From Minisyncoccota bacterium (GTDB lineage Bacteria > Patescibacteriota > Minisyncoccia > Phycocordibacterales > UBA2100): a stretch of 5,047 nt of DNA. Location: positions 1 through 5,047 of the forward strand of contig JAESTJ010000055.1 in NCBI GenBank assembly GCA_016763615.1, written 5' to 3'. Below are positions 4,692-5,047 of this stretch, in pieces (the stretch's first letter is position 1; the number at the start of each line of letters is the position of its first letter). Made by a program: the position numbers and the translations under genes. The notes beneath the pieces are model-generated. The model saw only the letters and a list, made by a program, of their open reading frames with translations. It did not search any database and was not told the origin of the DNA.

Positions 4692-5047
4692 CTAGGACCA
4701 GAGAGTCACTATAACTGCGATAACAAGTGTCGCCACAATCCAATATCCTGCGTTAATGGCAAAACATTTAACTGGTTTCTGCTCCCATAATACTGGGCTT
4801 ATGAGTGCTGGGACCATAAAGCCAAGCCATATCCAAAAACCAAGCTCAAGTGCACTTCCAATAGTTAAAGCTCCCCACACAAGAGCGAACTGCGACATAA
4901 CCCACGAGAGAACGAGTGCAGCAATAAATCCTGCAAGCACCATGAATGGCATCCTCTTTTTTGCTCCTGCAACCTTTTCAGGTGTGAGTCCAGCGAGCTC
5001 CATCCATGCATTGCCAAACGCGAATGGTGAATACCAAATAAAACCAA
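4692..5047 (-). CDS. DUF1761 family integral membrane protein, C-terminal part (cut by right edge)
   Basis: The visible 117 residues run in from the right edge; the start is outside the window. They open with GFIWYSPFAFGNAWMELAGL, which contains the WYSP...FG..WM.L.GLT pattern characteristic of DUF1761 (PF08570). Then come a short charged loop (PEKVAGAKKRMP) and about three hydrophobic segments: VLAGFIAALVLSWVMSQFAL, WIWLGFMVPALISPVLW and YWIVATLVIAVIVTLW. With the part before the edge this would make a small four-helix membrane protein. The function of the family is unknown. The ATG at 5003 is internal to the conserved motif and is not the start. The gene converges on the pseudouridine synthase gene; the two stop codons lie in a small inverted repeat (TCCTAG 4670-4675, CTAGGA 4692-4697) with no T-tract, and no clear terminator separates them. 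Confidence 0.88.
   Translation of the reverse strand, partial: GFIWYSPFAFGNAWMELAGLTPEKVAGAKKRMPFMVLAGFIAALVLSWVMSQFALVWGALTIGSALELGFWIWLGFMVPALISPVLWEQKPVKCFAINAGYWIVATLVIAVIVTLWS

Noticed and set aside
4670..4697. Inverted repeat TCCTAG/CTAGGA spanning the two convergent stop codons as a terminator
   Set aside because: The stem is only 6 bp with a 16-base loop and has no T-tract on either side.

Overview
The window looks like chromosomal DNA of a Patescibacteria/CPR bacterium (Parcubacteria-like). This is inferred from gene content and style: moderately low GC, small genes in short operons or alone, a monomeric adenosylcobalamin-dependent ribonucleotide reductase with an ATP-cone, a membrane-anchored DUF192 protein, a C39-like peptidase and a RluF-type pseudouridine synthase. 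No 16S rRNA or ribosomal protein gene is present to fix the taxonomy. The four visible stop codons are TAA or TAG, and no in-frame TGA is needed, so the standard bacterial code suffices.

Layout: (1) 1-299, minus strand, N-terminal part of a C39-like cysteine peptidase running off the left edge. (2) 300-442, a 119-bp nested inverted repeat lying one base from the stop codon of the next gene. (3) 443-2848, minus strand, complete class II ribonucleotide reductase with all catalytic residues. (4) 2849-3232, a 384-bp stretch without a protein gene; it holds the likely reductase promoter, a DnaA-box-like site, a plus-strand promoter candidate, a boxA-like sequence and a strong 14-bp terminator hairpin, so it may encode a small RNA. 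(5) 3233-3709, minus strand, DUF192 protein. (6) 3710-3961, a divergent intergenic region filled by four copies of a 17-bp sequence in alternating orientation, forming two adjacent palindromic modules; one folds into a near fully paired T-shaped three-way junction. (7) 3962-4675, plus strand, RluF-like 23S rRNA pseudouridine synthase. (8) 4692-5047, minus strand, DUF1761 membrane protein cut by the right edge.

The genes do not form one pathway: nucleotide reduction, rRNA modification and envelope functions sit side by side. The most unusual material is non-coding. The outward-facing copies of the 17-bp repeat lie in the promoter regions of both flanking genes, and three of the four genes whose starts are visible have a -10-like hexamer 6-8 bases before the start codon with no Shine-Dalgarno sequence, suggesting leaderless mRNAs. 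I found no defence system, CRISPR array, transposase, tRNA or rRNA.
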